64,000 nucleotides of DNA, taken from Aliidongia dinghuensis (GTDB lineage: Bacteria; Pseudomonadota; Alphaproteobacteria; ATCC43930; CGMCC-115725). The notes beneath the pieces are model-generated. The model was not told the DNA's origin and searched no databases. It saw only the letters and a program-made list of their open reading frames with translations. The stretch is from positions 1 through 64,000 of the forward strand of contig NZ_BMJQ01000012.1 of assembly GCF_014643535.1 (NCBI RefSeq), given 5' to 3'. Shown one piece after another: positions 46,104 to 54,435 of this stretch (within the stretch, counting starts at the first letter, position 1; each line of letters begins with the position of its first letter). Both the position numbers and the translations under genes were made by a program.

Positions 46104-48122
46104 ATGGCATCGAATCAGCTCGCCGCCGAGACCAGTCCCTACCTGCTGCAGCACAAGGACAACCCGGTGCACTGGCGGGCCTGGGGTGCGGCGGCACTCG
46201 CCGAGGCGCAGGCGACTGACAAGCCGGTCCTGCTGTCGGTCGGCTACGCCGCTTGTCACTGGTGCCATGTCATGGCAGCGGAGAGCTTCGAGAATCCCGA
46301 GATCGCCGCGGTGATGAACGAGCTCTACGTGCCGATCAAGGTCGACCGCGAGGAGCGGCCCGACATCGACGCGATCTACCAGCAGGCACTGGCGCTGATG
46401 GGCGAACAGGGCGGCTGGCCCTTGACCATGTTCCTGACGCCCAAAGGCGAGCCGTTCTGGGGTGGCACCTATTTCCCGCCAGCCCAGCGCTGGGGCCGGC
46501 CCGGCTTTCCGGACGTGCTGCGCGGCGTCGCGGCGCATTACCGGCGCGAGCCCGACAAGATCGCCCGCAACGTCACGGCGCTGGCGAACGGCCTCGCGCA
46601 ATCCTCGACGGCGCGCTCGGCCGAGGATGCGATCACCCCCGCCCTGCTCGACCAGATCGCCGAGCGTTTGGCCCAGGCGGTCGACCCGGTCCATGGCGGC
46701 TTCGGCCAAGCCCCGAAATTCCCGAATCCGTCCAATCTCGAGCTGCTGTGGCGCGGCTGGACGCGCGCGCGCCTCGATCTCTGCCGCGACCGCGTGCTCT
46801 TGACGCTCGACGCCATGTGCCAAGGCGGCATCTACGATCATATCGGCGGCGGCTTTGCCCGCTATTCGACCGACGAGCAGTGGCTGGTGCCGCATTTCGA
46901 GAAGATGCTGTACGACAACGCCCAGCTGGTTTCGCTGCTGACCGCCGCCTGGCAGGAGACCAAATCGTCGCTCTATGCCGCCCGGATCGACGAGACGATC
47001 GGCTGGGTCCTGCGCGAGATGCGGGCGCCGGACGGCGGCTTCTCCTCAACCATCGATGCCGATGCCGAGCATGAGGAAGGCAAGTTCACCGTCTGGACCG
47101 AGGCGGAGATCGACCGGCTGCTCGGGCCTGATGCCGGCCTGTTCAAGGCGCATTACGACGTGACCACCGCCGGCAACTGGGAAGGCAAGACCATTCTCAA
47201 CCGGCGCAATCGGCCCGGTTTCGCCCATCCGGAGGTCGAGGCCACCCTCGCCCGCTGCCGTGCCGTGTTGTTTGCGGCCCGCGAGCAGCGGGTGCATCCA
47301 GGGCTCGACGACAAGGTGCTGGCCGACTGGAACGGCCTGATGATCACCGCGCTCGCCGAGGCAAGCCTGGCATTCGATCGGCCGGACTGGCTCGCCGCCG
47401 CGGCCGAGGCCTGGCGCTTCGTTACGACGCGGATGATGCCGGCAGACGACCGCCTCCATCATTCCTGGCGTGGCGGCCGGCATCACCCGGGCACGCTCGA
47501 CGACTACGTCGACATGGCGCGCGCCGGTTTAGCCCTCCACGAGGCAACCGGCGACGACGCTTATCTGGCCCAGGTCGAGCGCTGGGTTGCCGTACTCGAT
47601 CGCCATTTCGGCGATCCGGCCGGCGGCTATTTCTTTACGGCCGACGATACCGAAGCACTGATCGTCCGCACCAAGAGCGTCGCCGACAATGCCGTGCCGG
47701 CCGGCAATGGCACGCTGGTCCATGTCCTCGCCCGCCTCTGGGCGAGCACCGGCCGCGCGGAACATCGCCGGGCGCTCGACCGTCAGATCGCTGCCTTCGC
47801 CGGCGAGCTCGAGCGGAATTTCTATCCGCTCGGCACCTACCTGAACGGGCTCGATTTCGCCATGCGTCCCGTCCAGATCACGATCGTGGGCGCGCGGGAT
47901 GCCGAAGACGCCAAGGCCCTGCTCGCCGCGGTCCATGAGACGAGCCTGCCCAATCGGCTGGTGCAGGTCGTGGCCGACACCGGCAGCCTGCCGGCCACCC
48001 ATCCGGCCATCGGCAAGGCGCGTCTCGGCCGGGCCGCGACGGCCTATGTCTGCATCGGCGAGACCTGTTCCTTGCCGATCACCGAACCCGCGGCGCTTGC
48101 CGCAGCGCTTGCGGGCGTTTGA
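46104..48122 (+). CDS. YyaL-type thioredoxin-domain protein (DUF255)
   Basis: A 672-residue protein. The N-terminal DUF255 thioredoxin-like domain carries YAACHWCHVM, with a CxxC at Cys51-Cys54. The larger remainder is an alpha/alpha-barrel resembling glycoside hydrolases or N-acylglucosamine epimerases (GGIYDHIGGGFARYSTDEQWLVPHFEKMLYDNA, DDKVLADWNGLMI). Relatives are found from bacteria to human SSP411/spermatogenesis-associated protein 20; the reaction is not established. It is full length. The downstream dienelactone hydrolase gene starts 35 bases after its stop. Confidence 0.95.
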   Translation: MASNQLAAETSPYLLQHKDNPVHWRAWGAAALAEAQATDKPVLLSVGYAACHWCHVMAAESFENPEIAAVMNELYVPIKVDREERPDIDAIYQQALALMGEQGGWPLTMFLTPKGEPFWGGTYFPPAQRWGRPGFPDVLRGVAAHYRREPDKIARNVTALANGLAQSSTARSAEDAITPALLDQIAERLAQAVDPVHGGFGQAPKFPNPSNLELLWRGWTRARLDLCRDRVLLTLDAMCQGGIYDHIGGGFARYSTDEQWLVPHFEKMLYDNAQLVSLLTAAWQETKSSLYAARIDETIGWVLREMRAPDGGFSSTIDADAEHEEGKFTVWTEAEIDRLLGPDAGLFKAHYDVTTAGNWEGKTILNRRNRPGFAHPEVEATLARCRAVLFAAREQRVHPGLDDKVLADWNGLMITALAEASLAFDRPDWLAAAAEAWRFVTTRMMPADDRLHHSWRGGRHHPGTLDDYVDMARAGLALHEATGDDAYLAQVERWVAVLDRHFGDPAGGYFFTADDTEALIVRTKSVADNAVPAGNGTLVHVLARLWASTGRAEHRRALDRQIAAFAGELERNFYPLGTYLNGLDFAMRPVQITIVGARDAEDAKALLAAVHETSLPNRLVQVVADTGSLPATHPAIGKARLGRAATAYVCIGETCSLPITEPAALAAALAGV

Positions 48123-48157
48123 ACCAGCGACGTCTTCTTCCTGCCAAGAGGCCTCTG

Positions 48158-48850
48158 ATGAACACAATAACGATCGAAACCGGCGACGGCCCCATGAATG
48201 CCTATCTGGCCTTGCCGCCCAGCGGCCATGGTCCCGGCATCGTCCTGATCCAGGAGATCTTTGGCGTGAACCAGGTCATGCGCGATCTGGCCAACGCATT
48301 CGCCGCCAAGGGCTATGTCGTTGCCTGTCCCGATCTGTTCTGGCGCATCGAGCCCGGCATCGACATCACCGATAAGACCGAGGCCGAATGGGCCCGCGCC
48401 TTCGACCTGTTCAAACTGTTTCACGTGGAACACGGCGTGCGCGACCTGCGGGCGACGCTGGCGGCACTGCGGGCCCATTCCGCCTGCAGCGGCAAGGTCG
48501 GCGCGGTTGGCTACTGCCTCGGCGGCAAGCTCGCCTATCTGATGGCAACCCGCACCGACGTCGACTGCGTGGTCGGCTATTACGGCGTCGGGCTCGACGA
48601 GCTGCTGGGCGAAGCGGTCCATATCCACAAGCCGCTGATGCTCCATGTCGCCGGGCGCGACCAATTCGTGCCGCCGGCAGCCCAGGCCAAGATCCACGAA
48701 GTGCTGGACAAGCATCACCACGTGACAATCCACGACTATCCGTCGAACGATCATGCCTTCGCCCGGGTCGGCGGCGCCCACTACGATCCGGAGGAAGCCC
48801 ATATCGCCAACGGCCTGACCGAGCATTTCTTCGCTCGCCACCTGTCCTGA
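48158..48850 (+). CDS. dienelactone hydrolase family protein
   Basis: A 230-residue alpha/beta hydrolase with the dienelactone hydrolase triad: Cys120 in GYCLGG, Asp168 in AGRDQF and His199 in SNDHAF. A Glu in IQEIFGV (res 33) is also typical. Such enzymes hydrolyse lactones in aromatic degradation, but many family members have other or unknown esters as substrates, and no aromatic pathway is nearby. ATG 48158 has AAGAGG seven bases upstream. A parS-like site lies in codons 87-92 (LFHVEH). Confidence 0.92.
   Translation: MNTITIETGDGPMNAYLALPPSGHGPGIVLIQEIFGVNQVMRDLANAFAAKGYVVACPDLFWRIEPGIDITDKTEAEWARAFDLFKLFHVEHGVRDLRATLAALRAHSACSGKVGAVGYCLGGKLAYLMATRTDVDCVVGYYGVGLDELLGEAVHIHKPLMLHVAGRDQFVPPAAQAKIHEVLDKHHHVTIHDYPSNDHAFARVGGAHYDPEEAHIANGLTEHFFARHLS
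48417..48432. promoter_or_regulatory. parS-like site 3 (inside the dienelactone hydrolase gene)
   Basis: TGTTTCACGTGGAACA matches the parS consensus at 15 of 16 positions; the altered base is in the right arm. It lies about 6 kb from sites 1 and 2 and about 6 kb from the proposed origin, on the origin side of parAB. Confidence 0.8.
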
Positions 48851-48867
48851 CAGCGGAGACGCAAACC

Positions 48868-49839
48868 ATGGTCCACGCCATCCGCATCCATAAGCCAGGC
48901 GGTCCGGAAGCGCTGCAGTGGGACGAGATCGAGGTCGGGGCACCCGGCCCCGGTCAGATCCGTCTGCGCCACACCGCGGTCGGCCTCAACTTCATCGACG
49001 TCTATCACCGTACCGGCCTCTACCCGCAGCCCCTGCCCTTCATACCCGGCATGGAAGGCGCCGGCGTGGTCGAGGCAGTCGGGCCGAATGTCACCAGCCT
49101 GAAGATCGGCGACCGGGTCGCCTATGCCGGCTCCATCGGCAGCTATGCCGAGGCCCGGCTGATCCAGGCCGACCGGGTCGTCAAGCTACCGGCCGGCATC
49201 ACCGACCAGCAGGCGGCCGCGATGATGCTGCAAGGCATGACGGTCCGCTACCTGATCCGCGAGGTCTATCCGGTCAAGGCCGGCGACACGATCCTGATCC
49301 ACGCCGCGGCCGGCGGCGTCGGCCTGATCCTGTGCCAATGGGCGAACGCGCTCGGCGCCACCGTCATCGGCACGGTGTCGAGCGAGGAGAAGGCGGCGCT
49401 CGCCCGAGCCAACGGCTGCCATCACCCGATCATCTACACCCACGAGGATTTCCAGAAGCGGGTCGTCGAGATCACCCAGGGCAAGAAGCTGCCGGTCGTC
49501 TATGACTCGATCGGCCGCGATACATTCAACCAGTCGCTCGACTGCCTCAGGCCGCGTGGCCTGCTGGCGCTGTTCGGCCAGGCCTCCGGCACGGTGCCGC
49601 CGGTCGACCTCAATATCCTGGCCCAGAAGGGCTCGCTCTCCATCACCCGGCCGACGCTGCAGACCTTCATCGCGACCGCGGACGATCTCAAGACCACGGC
49701 TGAGGATCTGTTCGACGTCGTCTTGGGCGGCAAGGTCAAGATCTCGGTCAATCAGACTTATCCGCTGAAGAATGCCGAGCAGGCCCATCGCGATCTCGAA
49801 GCGCGCAAGACCACCGGCTCGACCGTTCTGACCGTCTGA
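48868..49839 (+). CDS. NADPH:quinone oxidoreductase (zinc-free MDR family)
   Basis: A 323-residue medium-chain reductase of the QOR family. GLNFIDVYHRTGLYP and FIPGMEGAGVVEAVG replace the zinc sites of alcohol dehydrogenases, and IHAAAGGVGLILCQWANALGATVIGTVSS is the NADPH-binding loop. It reduces quinones or enals with NADPH in the cytosol. GGAGA precedes the ATG at 48868. It ends at a strong hairpin shared with the convergent rho gene. Confidence 0.94.
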   Translation: MVHAIRIHKPGGPEALQWDEIEVGAPGPGQIRLRHTAVGLNFIDVYHRTGLYPQPLPFIPGMEGAGVVEAVGPNVTSLKIGDRVAYAGSIGSYAEARLIQADRVVKLPAGITDQQAAAMMLQGMTVRYLIREVYPVKAGDTILIHAAAGGVGLILCQWANALGATVIGTVSSEEKAALARANGCHHPIIYTHEDFQKRVVEITQGKKLPVVYDSIGRDTFNQSLDCLRPRGLLALFGQASGTVPPVDLNILAQKGSLSITRPTLQTFIATADDLKTTAEDLFDVVLGGKVKISVNQTYPLKNAEQAHRDLEARKTTGSTVLTV

Positions 49840-49861
49840 CAGCTTCGAAAAAGGCAAATAA

Positions 49862-49893
49862 AAACGGCGGCGTATTTGACTACGCCGCCGTTT
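49862..49893. terminator. bidirectional terminator between the quinone oxidoreductase gene and rho
   Basis: Perfect 13-bp stem AAACGGCGGCGTA (49862-49874) / TACGCCGCCGTTT (49881-49893) with a six-base loop. The plus side continues TCTATTTC; the minus side continues TTATTTGCC after TTTT. It serves both convergent genes. Confidence 0.88.
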
Positions 49894-49915
49894 CTATTTC
49901 GACTTGATCGAGAGA

Positions 49916-51172
49916 TCAAGTATTCATCGCATCGAAGAAGTCGGCATTCGTTTTCGATTGCTTGAGCTTCTCGAGCAGGAACTCCATGCCGTCGACGACG
50001 CCCATCGGCATGAGCACGCGGCGCAGCACCCACATCTTCGAGAGCGTGCCCTTCTCGACCAGCAACTCTTCCTTGCGAGTGCCGGACTTCGTAATGTCGA
50101 GCGCCGGGAACGTACGCTTGTCGGCGACCTTGCGGTCGAGCACGATTTCCGAATTGCCGGTACCCTTGAACTCTTCGAAGATCACCTCGTCCATGCGCGA
50201 GCCGGTGTCGATCAGCGCGGTCGAGATGATGGTGAGCGAGCCGCCCTCCTCGATGTTGCGCGCGGCACCGAAGAAGCGCTTCGGCCGCTGCAGCGCGTTG
50301 GCGTCGACGCCGCCGGTCAGCACCTTGCCCGAGGACGGCACGACCGTGTTGTAGGCGCGGGCCAGGCGGGTGATCGAGTCCAGCAGGATGACGACGTCGC
50401 GCTTGTGCTCGACCAGCCGCTTCGCCTTTTCGATGACCATTTCCGCGACCGAGACATGGCGCGAGGCCGGCTCGTCGAAGGTCGAGCTCACGACCTCGCC
50501 CTTGACCGAGCGGGCCATGTCGGTCACTTCCTCCGGCCGCTCGTCGATCAACAGGACGATCAGATAGACTTCCGGGTGATTGTGCGAGATCGCATGCGCG
50601 ATGTTCTGCAGCATCACCGTCTTGCCGGTCCGCGGCGGCGCCACGATGATCGCGCGCTGGCCCTTGCCCAAGGGCGAGATCAGGTCGATGACGCGCGTCG
50701 TCATGTCCTTGCGCGTCGGGTCCTGGTTCTCGAGCTTCAGCTTCTCGTCAGGGTAGAGCGGCGTCAGGTTGTCGAAGTTGATGCGGTGGCGGACCCGGTC
50801 CGGCTCGTCGAAATTGATCGAGTTGAGCTTCAAGAGCGCGAAATAACGCTCGCCGTCCTTGGGCGCACGGATCTGGCCCTCGACCGTGTCGCCCGTGCGG
50901 AGGCCAAAGCGGCGCACCTGACTCGGGCTCACATAGATGTCGTCCGGGCCGGGCAGATAGTTCGCTTCGGGCGAGCGCAGGAAGCCGAACCCGTCCTGCA
51001 GGATCTCGAGCACGCCGTCGCCGAAGATCGCGACGTCATTCTCGGCGAGCTGCTTCAGGATCGCGAACATCATGTCCTGCTTGCGCAGGGACGAGGCGTT
51101 CTCGATCTGCAGTTCCTCGGCAAAGGCGAGGAGCTCGGCCGGAGTCTTGCGCTTGAGTTCCTGGAGATTCAT
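49916..51172 (-). CDS. rho: transcription termination factor Rho
   Basis: A 418-residue RecA-type hexameric RNA helicase. The N-terminal MNLQELKRKTPAELLAFAEEL and the cold-shock-like RNA-binding region (GFGFLRSPEANYLPGPDDIYVS) precede the ATPase with APPRTGKT as Walker A, VILLDSITRLARAYN and the C-terminal MGVVDGMEFLLEKL. The start at 51172 fits the conserved N terminus. The 217-base leader between hemJ and rho has no clear hairpin, although rho leaders are often autoregulated. The position near hemE and the origin is conserved in alphaproteobacteria. Confidence 0.98.
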   Translation of the reverse strand: MNLQELKRKTPAELLAFAEELQIENASSLRKQDMMFAILKQLAENDVAIFGDGVLEILQDGFGFLRSPEANYLPGPDDIYVSPSQVRRFGLRTGDTVEGQIRAPKDGERYFALLKLNSINFDEPDRVRHRINFDNLTPLYPDEKLKLENQDPTRKDMTTRVIDLISPLGKGQRAIIVAPPRTGKTVMLQNIAHAISHNHPEVYLIVLLIDERPEEVTDMARSVKGEVVSSTFDEPASRHVSVAEMVIEKAKRLVEHKRDVVILLDSITRLARAYNTVVPSSGKVLTGGVDANALQRPKRFFGAARNIEEGGSLTIISTALIDTGSRMDEVIFEEFKGTGNSEIVLDRKVADKRTFPALDITKSGTRKEELLVEKGTLSKMWVLRRVLMPMGVVDGMEFLLEKLKQSKTNADFFDAMNT

Positions 51173-51389
51173 CGGTGCGGTCGCAATAGGGAAGAAGGAA
51201 TGGGGAAGCCCGAGATGACATGAACCGTGCAAAGGGGCAGGACAGACCCGCCGGCATGCAACCGGACACGCTAGACAATTTCGGGAAAGAGACGCCGGAG
51301 ACCCGGCTGCTTTGCTTGTTTAGGCGAGGTGCCCGCTCAAGTCAAATGCGTTGTGGAGACCTCTGCCTGTTCGCTGGGCATGCCGCTGG

Positions 51390-51836
51390 TCAAAAGGGTT
51401 TCACCACCACCAGAATCACGATCCCGATCATGAGGACTGTCGGCACTTCGTTCACCACGCGATAGAAACGCTCGGAATGGCGGTTCCGATCCTCGGCGAA
51501 CGCACGACGCCAGCCACCGAGAAAATGCTGAACCACCAGCATGGCGAAAACAAGGCCAAGCTTGGCATGGATCCAGCCGTTATGCCAGTCGACGACGCCG
51601 GGTGTCGACAGCAGCAAGCCGCCGAACACAAGGGTCGCGGTCATCGCCGGCAGCATGATGCCGCGCGACAGGCGCCGTTCCATGACCTTGAATATCTCCG
51701 ACTGGGCCGAGCCCGCAGGCGCCGCCGCGTGATAGACGAACAGACGCGGCAGATAGAGCATGGACGCCATCCAGGCGATCACGCTGATGATGTGCAGCGA
51801 CTTGATCCAGGGATAGGCGGCGGCGAGAAAATCCAT
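51390..51836 (-). CDS. hemJ: protoporphyrinogen oxidase HemJ
   Basis: A 148-residue membrane protein with four hydrophobic segments. AYPWIKSLHIISVIAWMASMLYLPRLFVYH at the N terminus contains the conserved histidines, and NGWIHAKLGLV, MERRLSRGIMLPAM and NEVPTVLMIGIVILVVVKPF follow. HemJ oxidises protoporphyrinogen IX in bacteria that lack HemG/HemY. It starts one base after the hemH stop, so the last two haem steps are coupled. The next gene downstream is rho. Confidence 0.94.
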   Translation of the reverse strand: MDFLAAAYPWIKSLHIISVIAWMASMLYLPRLFVYHAAAPAGSAQSEIFKVMERRLSRGIMLPAMTATLVFGGLLLSTPGVVDWHNGWIHAKLGLVFAMLVVQHFLGGWRRAFAEDRNRHSERFYRVVNEVPTVLMIGIVILVVVKPF

Positions 51837-51837
51837 G

Positions 51838-52869
51838 CTATGACCCCATCTGTCCACAAGGGCAGCCGGACCGGCCGGTCGAGCAGATCCTGTGGCCGGC
51901 GCTTGACCGGATCGGTTCCGGTGCGGCGATCGCCCGGCGCACCTCATCGGCGAGGCCCGCAATGAAATCGGCGTCCGCGCCGACGGTCGGCACCCGGACA
52001 TAGGCCGGAACGCCTCGCTCCTCGGCAAGCGTGCGATATTCGATGTCGAGCTCGACCAGCGTCTCGGAATGGTCGGAGACGAAGGCGATCGGCACGACCA
52101 AGAGCGGCACGACATCGGCGCCGCCACGCCTGACCTCGGCCTCGGTCGACGGCCCGATCCATTCGAGCGGCCCGACGCGGCTCTGATAGCAGATCACCCA
52201 GTCGAGCGCCGGCATGGCGAGCTCGGCCAGCACTGCGGCGACACTGCGTTCGACCTGTTCCTGATAGGGATCGCCGGCGTCGATCACCTTCTTCGGCAGG
52301 CCATGGGCGGAGAACAGCACGCGCGGCTTCAGCGTCGGATCGAACTGGGCGAGCCCGCGACGCACGCCGTTCGCCACTGCCGTGACGAAGCCGGCGTTAT
52401 CGGGATAGCAGCAGAGCGTCGTCGTCGGCACGGTGAGGCCGACCCGGGCCGCCTCGCGCTGCCACTCGCGCACGGAGGAGGCCGTGGTCGTCGTCGAGAA
52501 TTGCGGGTAGAGCGGCAGCAGCAGCACGCGGTCCGGCGCCCATTGCTTGACGGCCGCGACCAGGCCACGGGCGCGCGGATGCCAATAGCGCATGGCGATG
52601 AAGCATTTGAAGTCGAGCCCGAGCAATGCATCGAGCGCCCGGGCCTGTTCTTCGGTATTGGCCACGATCGGCGAGCGACCGCCCATATGCTCGTAGATCG
52701 ATCGAGCGGTCGGCGCCCGCCGGCTCGAGATCAGTTGCGCCACCATCCAGCGCAACGGTTGCGGCAAGCCGATGATTGCCGGGTCGTTGAACAGGTTGAA
52801 CAGGAAGGGCTTGACCGCGTCGAGCCGGTCCGGCCCGCCGAGATTGAACAGGATGATGGCGGTTCTCAT
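51838..52869 (-). CDS. hemH: ferrochelatase, [2Fe-2S] type
   Basis: A 343-residue ferrochelatase that inserts iron into protoporphyrin IX. FNLGGPD at 8-14 opens the fold, FSAHGLPKK contains the catalytic His, and PIAFVSDHSETLVELDIEY the conserved acidic face. The C terminus has Cys329-x6-Cys336-x-Cys338 (CSTGRSGCPC), and Cys153-Cys154 lie mid-chain. This arrangement matches the [2Fe-2S] cluster of the Caulobacter enzyme. The start at 52869 fits MRTAIILFNLGGP. Lies between hemE and hemJ. Confidence 0.96.
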   Translation of the reverse strand: MRTAIILFNLGGPDRLDAVKPFLFNLFNDPAIIGLPQPLRWMVAQLISSRRAPTARSIYEHMGGRSPIVANTEEQARALDALLGLDFKCFIAMRYWHPRARGLVAAVKQWAPDRVLLLPLYPQFSTTTTASSVREWQREAARVGLTVPTTTLCCYPDNAGFVTAVANGVRRGLAQFDPTLKPRVLFSAHGLPKKVIDAGDPYQEQVERSVAAVLAELAMPALDWVICYQSRVGPLEWIGPSTEAEVRRGGADVVPLLVVPIAFVSDHSETLVELDIEYRTLAEERGVPAYVRVPTVGADADFIAGLADEVRRAIAAPEPIRSSAGHRICSTGRSGCPCGQMGS

Positions 52870-52945
52870 GGTCGACCGCAAAGATGGGTCGGCCGATCCC
52901 GGAATCCAGCCCTGCCAAGCCAGGTTTGTGTGAGGACGGCCGCGC

Positions 52946-53995
52946 TCAAGCGCGCGCGGGCCGGCTCATGCGCACGAGTTCGACCAGCTTGGCCACGTGC
53001 TCGGGCGGCGTCTGCGGCACAATGCCATGCCCCAGGTTGAACACGAACCGGCCGCGGCCGAGCGCATCGATGATCGCGCGGACCCGTTCCTCGAGCGCCG
53101 AACCGCCGGCGACGAGCACCAGCGGGTCGAGATTGCCCTGGACCGCAATGGCCGGCTGCAGAACATCGCGGGCGAAGCCCAGCGGCACGTCCTGGTCGAG
53201 CGAGACGGCGTCGATGCCGGTTGCCTTGGCGTAGCCCAGGTAAAGAGCGCCGGCACCACGCGGAAAGCCGATGATCGGCAGCTTCGGATGCTTGGCCTTG
53301 AGCGCTGCGACAATGCGCTTCGCCGGCGCCATGACCCAGCGCTCGAACGCATCGCCCTCGAGGGCGCCTGCCCAACTGTCGAACAGCTGCACCACTTCGG
53401 CGCCGGCCGCGACCTGGGCGTCCAGATGGGCGATGGTTGCATCCGTCAGCAGGTCGATCAGCGCCTCGAAGCTCGTCTTGTCCTCGGTCGCGAACCGGCG
53501 GCAGGTCTCGAACGTCCGACTGCTGCCGCCCTCGATCATGTAGGTCGCGACCGTCCAGGGTGCGCCCGCGAAGCCGATGAGCGTCGTCTCGGCCGGGAGA
53601 TCCTGCTTCAGGCGGGCGACCGTCTCATAGACCGGGGCCAAGCGCTCGACCATGCCATCGGGCACCAGGGCCGCGAGCTCCGCTGCGTTGCGGATGGGAT
53701 CGAGCTTCGGGCCTTCTCCCTCCTGAAAGCCGACCTTCTGCTTCAGCCCCCACGGAACAACGAGGATGTCCGAGAACAGGATGGCCGCGTCCAGCCCGAA
53801 CCGGCGGATCGGCTGCAGTGTCACCTCGGTCGCAAGCTCCGGCGTGAAGCACAGGTCGAGGAAGTTGCCGGCCTTGGCCCTCACCTCGCGATATTCCGGC
53901 AGATAACGACCGGCCTGACGCATCAGCCAGATGGGATGGCGGTCGACGGGGGCGCCGCGCAGCGCGCGCGGCAGCAGTTTCTCTTCAGTGCGCAT
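52946..53995 (-). CDS. hemE: uroporphyrinogen decarboxylase
   Basis: A 349-residue TIM-barrel enzyme converting uroporphyrinogen III to coproporphyrinogen III. PIWLMRQAGRYLPEYREVR near residues 20-38 and GFAGAPWTVATYMIEGG are the family signatures; FSDILVVPWGL and FNLGHGIVPQTPPEH also fit. The start MRTEEKLLPRAL at 53995 is preferred to the frame that stays open through the origin region to 54292. hemE next to the origin is conserved in Caulobacter and relatives. Confidence 0.97.
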   Translation of the reverse strand: MRTEEKLLPRALRGAPVDRHPIWLMRQAGRYLPEYREVRAKAGNFLDLCFTPELATEVTLQPIRRFGLDAAILFSDILVVPWGLKQKVGFQEGEGPKLDPIRNAAELAALVPDGMVERLAPVYETVARLKQDLPAETTLIGFAGAPWTVATYMIEGGSSRTFETCRRFATEDKTSFEALIDLLTDATIAHLDAQVAAGAEVVQLFDSWAGALEGDAFERWVMAPAKRIVAALKAKHPKLPIIGFPRGAGALYLGYAKATGIDAVSLDQDVPLGFARDVLQPAIAVQGNLDPLVLVAGGSALEERVRAIIDALGRGRFVFNLGHGIVPQTPPEHVAKLVELVRMSRPARA

Positions 53996-54129
53996 GACGG
54001 CGGCGATTGTCGGCCAGCGTTGGGCCGCTTGTCCACCTTGCCATACATCTGAGGGAAGGGTTTTGATGGAATAAGGAGGTAGTGGTTGTTGATGGATGTG
54101 CGCAACGGGGATTACCGCTAACCTCGAAT

Positions 54130-54138
54130 TCATCCACA
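54130..54138 (+). promoter_or_regulatory. DnaA-box-like site
   Basis: TCATCCACA, one mismatch to TTATCCACA, in the proposed origin. Confidence 0.6.
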
Positions 54139-54242
54139 GCCGGATAATCGATCGAGCGGCGTCGGCAGGACACTGTGGACCGATTTCGGGCAAGTCTGCG
54201 TCTAGTTTGAGAGAGCAAGAACGGTACGGGCCGGACGAAAGC

Positions 54243-54251
54243 TGGGGATAA
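54243..54251 (-). promoter_or_regulatory. DnaA-box-like site
   Basis: TTATCCCCA on the minus strand (TGGGGATAA on the plus strand), one mismatch to consensus. Confidence 0.55.
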
Positions 54252-54388
54252 CGGGGATGAAATGGGCACTGCACCCGATATCCCCGGAGCACGGACCGGT
54301 CGGGCCGATCCGTCCCGGGGCGGATCAGTCCCGGGACGGACGATGGGTGGTCGGGGATTGAATTCGAGATCTTGGGACAACGGGGCAG

Positions 54389-54397
54389 TTATCCCCA
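54389..54397 (+). promoter_or_regulatory. DnaA-box-like site
   Basis: TTATCCCCA, the same nonamer as at 54243 in opposite orientation. Confidence 0.6.
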
Positions 54398-54409
54398 TTA
54401 ACCAGGAAG

Positions 54410-54418
54410 TTTTCCACA
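54410..54418 (+). promoter_or_regulatory. DnaA-box-like site
   Basis: TTTTCCACA, one mismatch to consensus, 13 bases beyond the 54389 box and close to the ppsR start. Confidence 0.6.
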
Positions 54419-54435
54419 GAGACGAGGAAACTTTT

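Larger units (their letters stand above)
53996..54435. other. probable chromosome replication origin (oriC)
   Basis: A 440-base gene-free gap between the divergent hemE and ppsR genes. It contains DnaA-box-like sequences differing from TTATCCACA at one position at 54130, 54243 (minus), 54389 and 54410, and weaker ones at 54029 and 54174 (minus). GGGGAT is repeated many times, and inverted CCCGGGG/CCCGGGA stretches occur at 54313-54335. Caulobacter's origin lies next to hemE, and three parS sites lie 6-12 kb away. No strongly AT-rich unwinding stretch is obvious, so the exact melting point is unclear. Confidence 0.72.

Noticed and set aside
42436..46314. 1292-codon plus-strand open frame opposite mnmG and mnmE
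   Set aside because: It runs antisense through two unmistakable genes; long stop-free antisense frames are expected at this GC content, and the translation is Arg/Ala/Gly-rich without motifs.
48717..48730. CACGTGACA in the dienelactone hydrolase gene as parS
   Set aside because: Only the CACGTG core matches; both arms diverge.
53996..54292. N-terminal extension of hemE through the intergenic gap
   Set aside because: The conserved HemE N terminus starts at 53995; the extension would cover DnaA-box-like sites and has no family resemblance.
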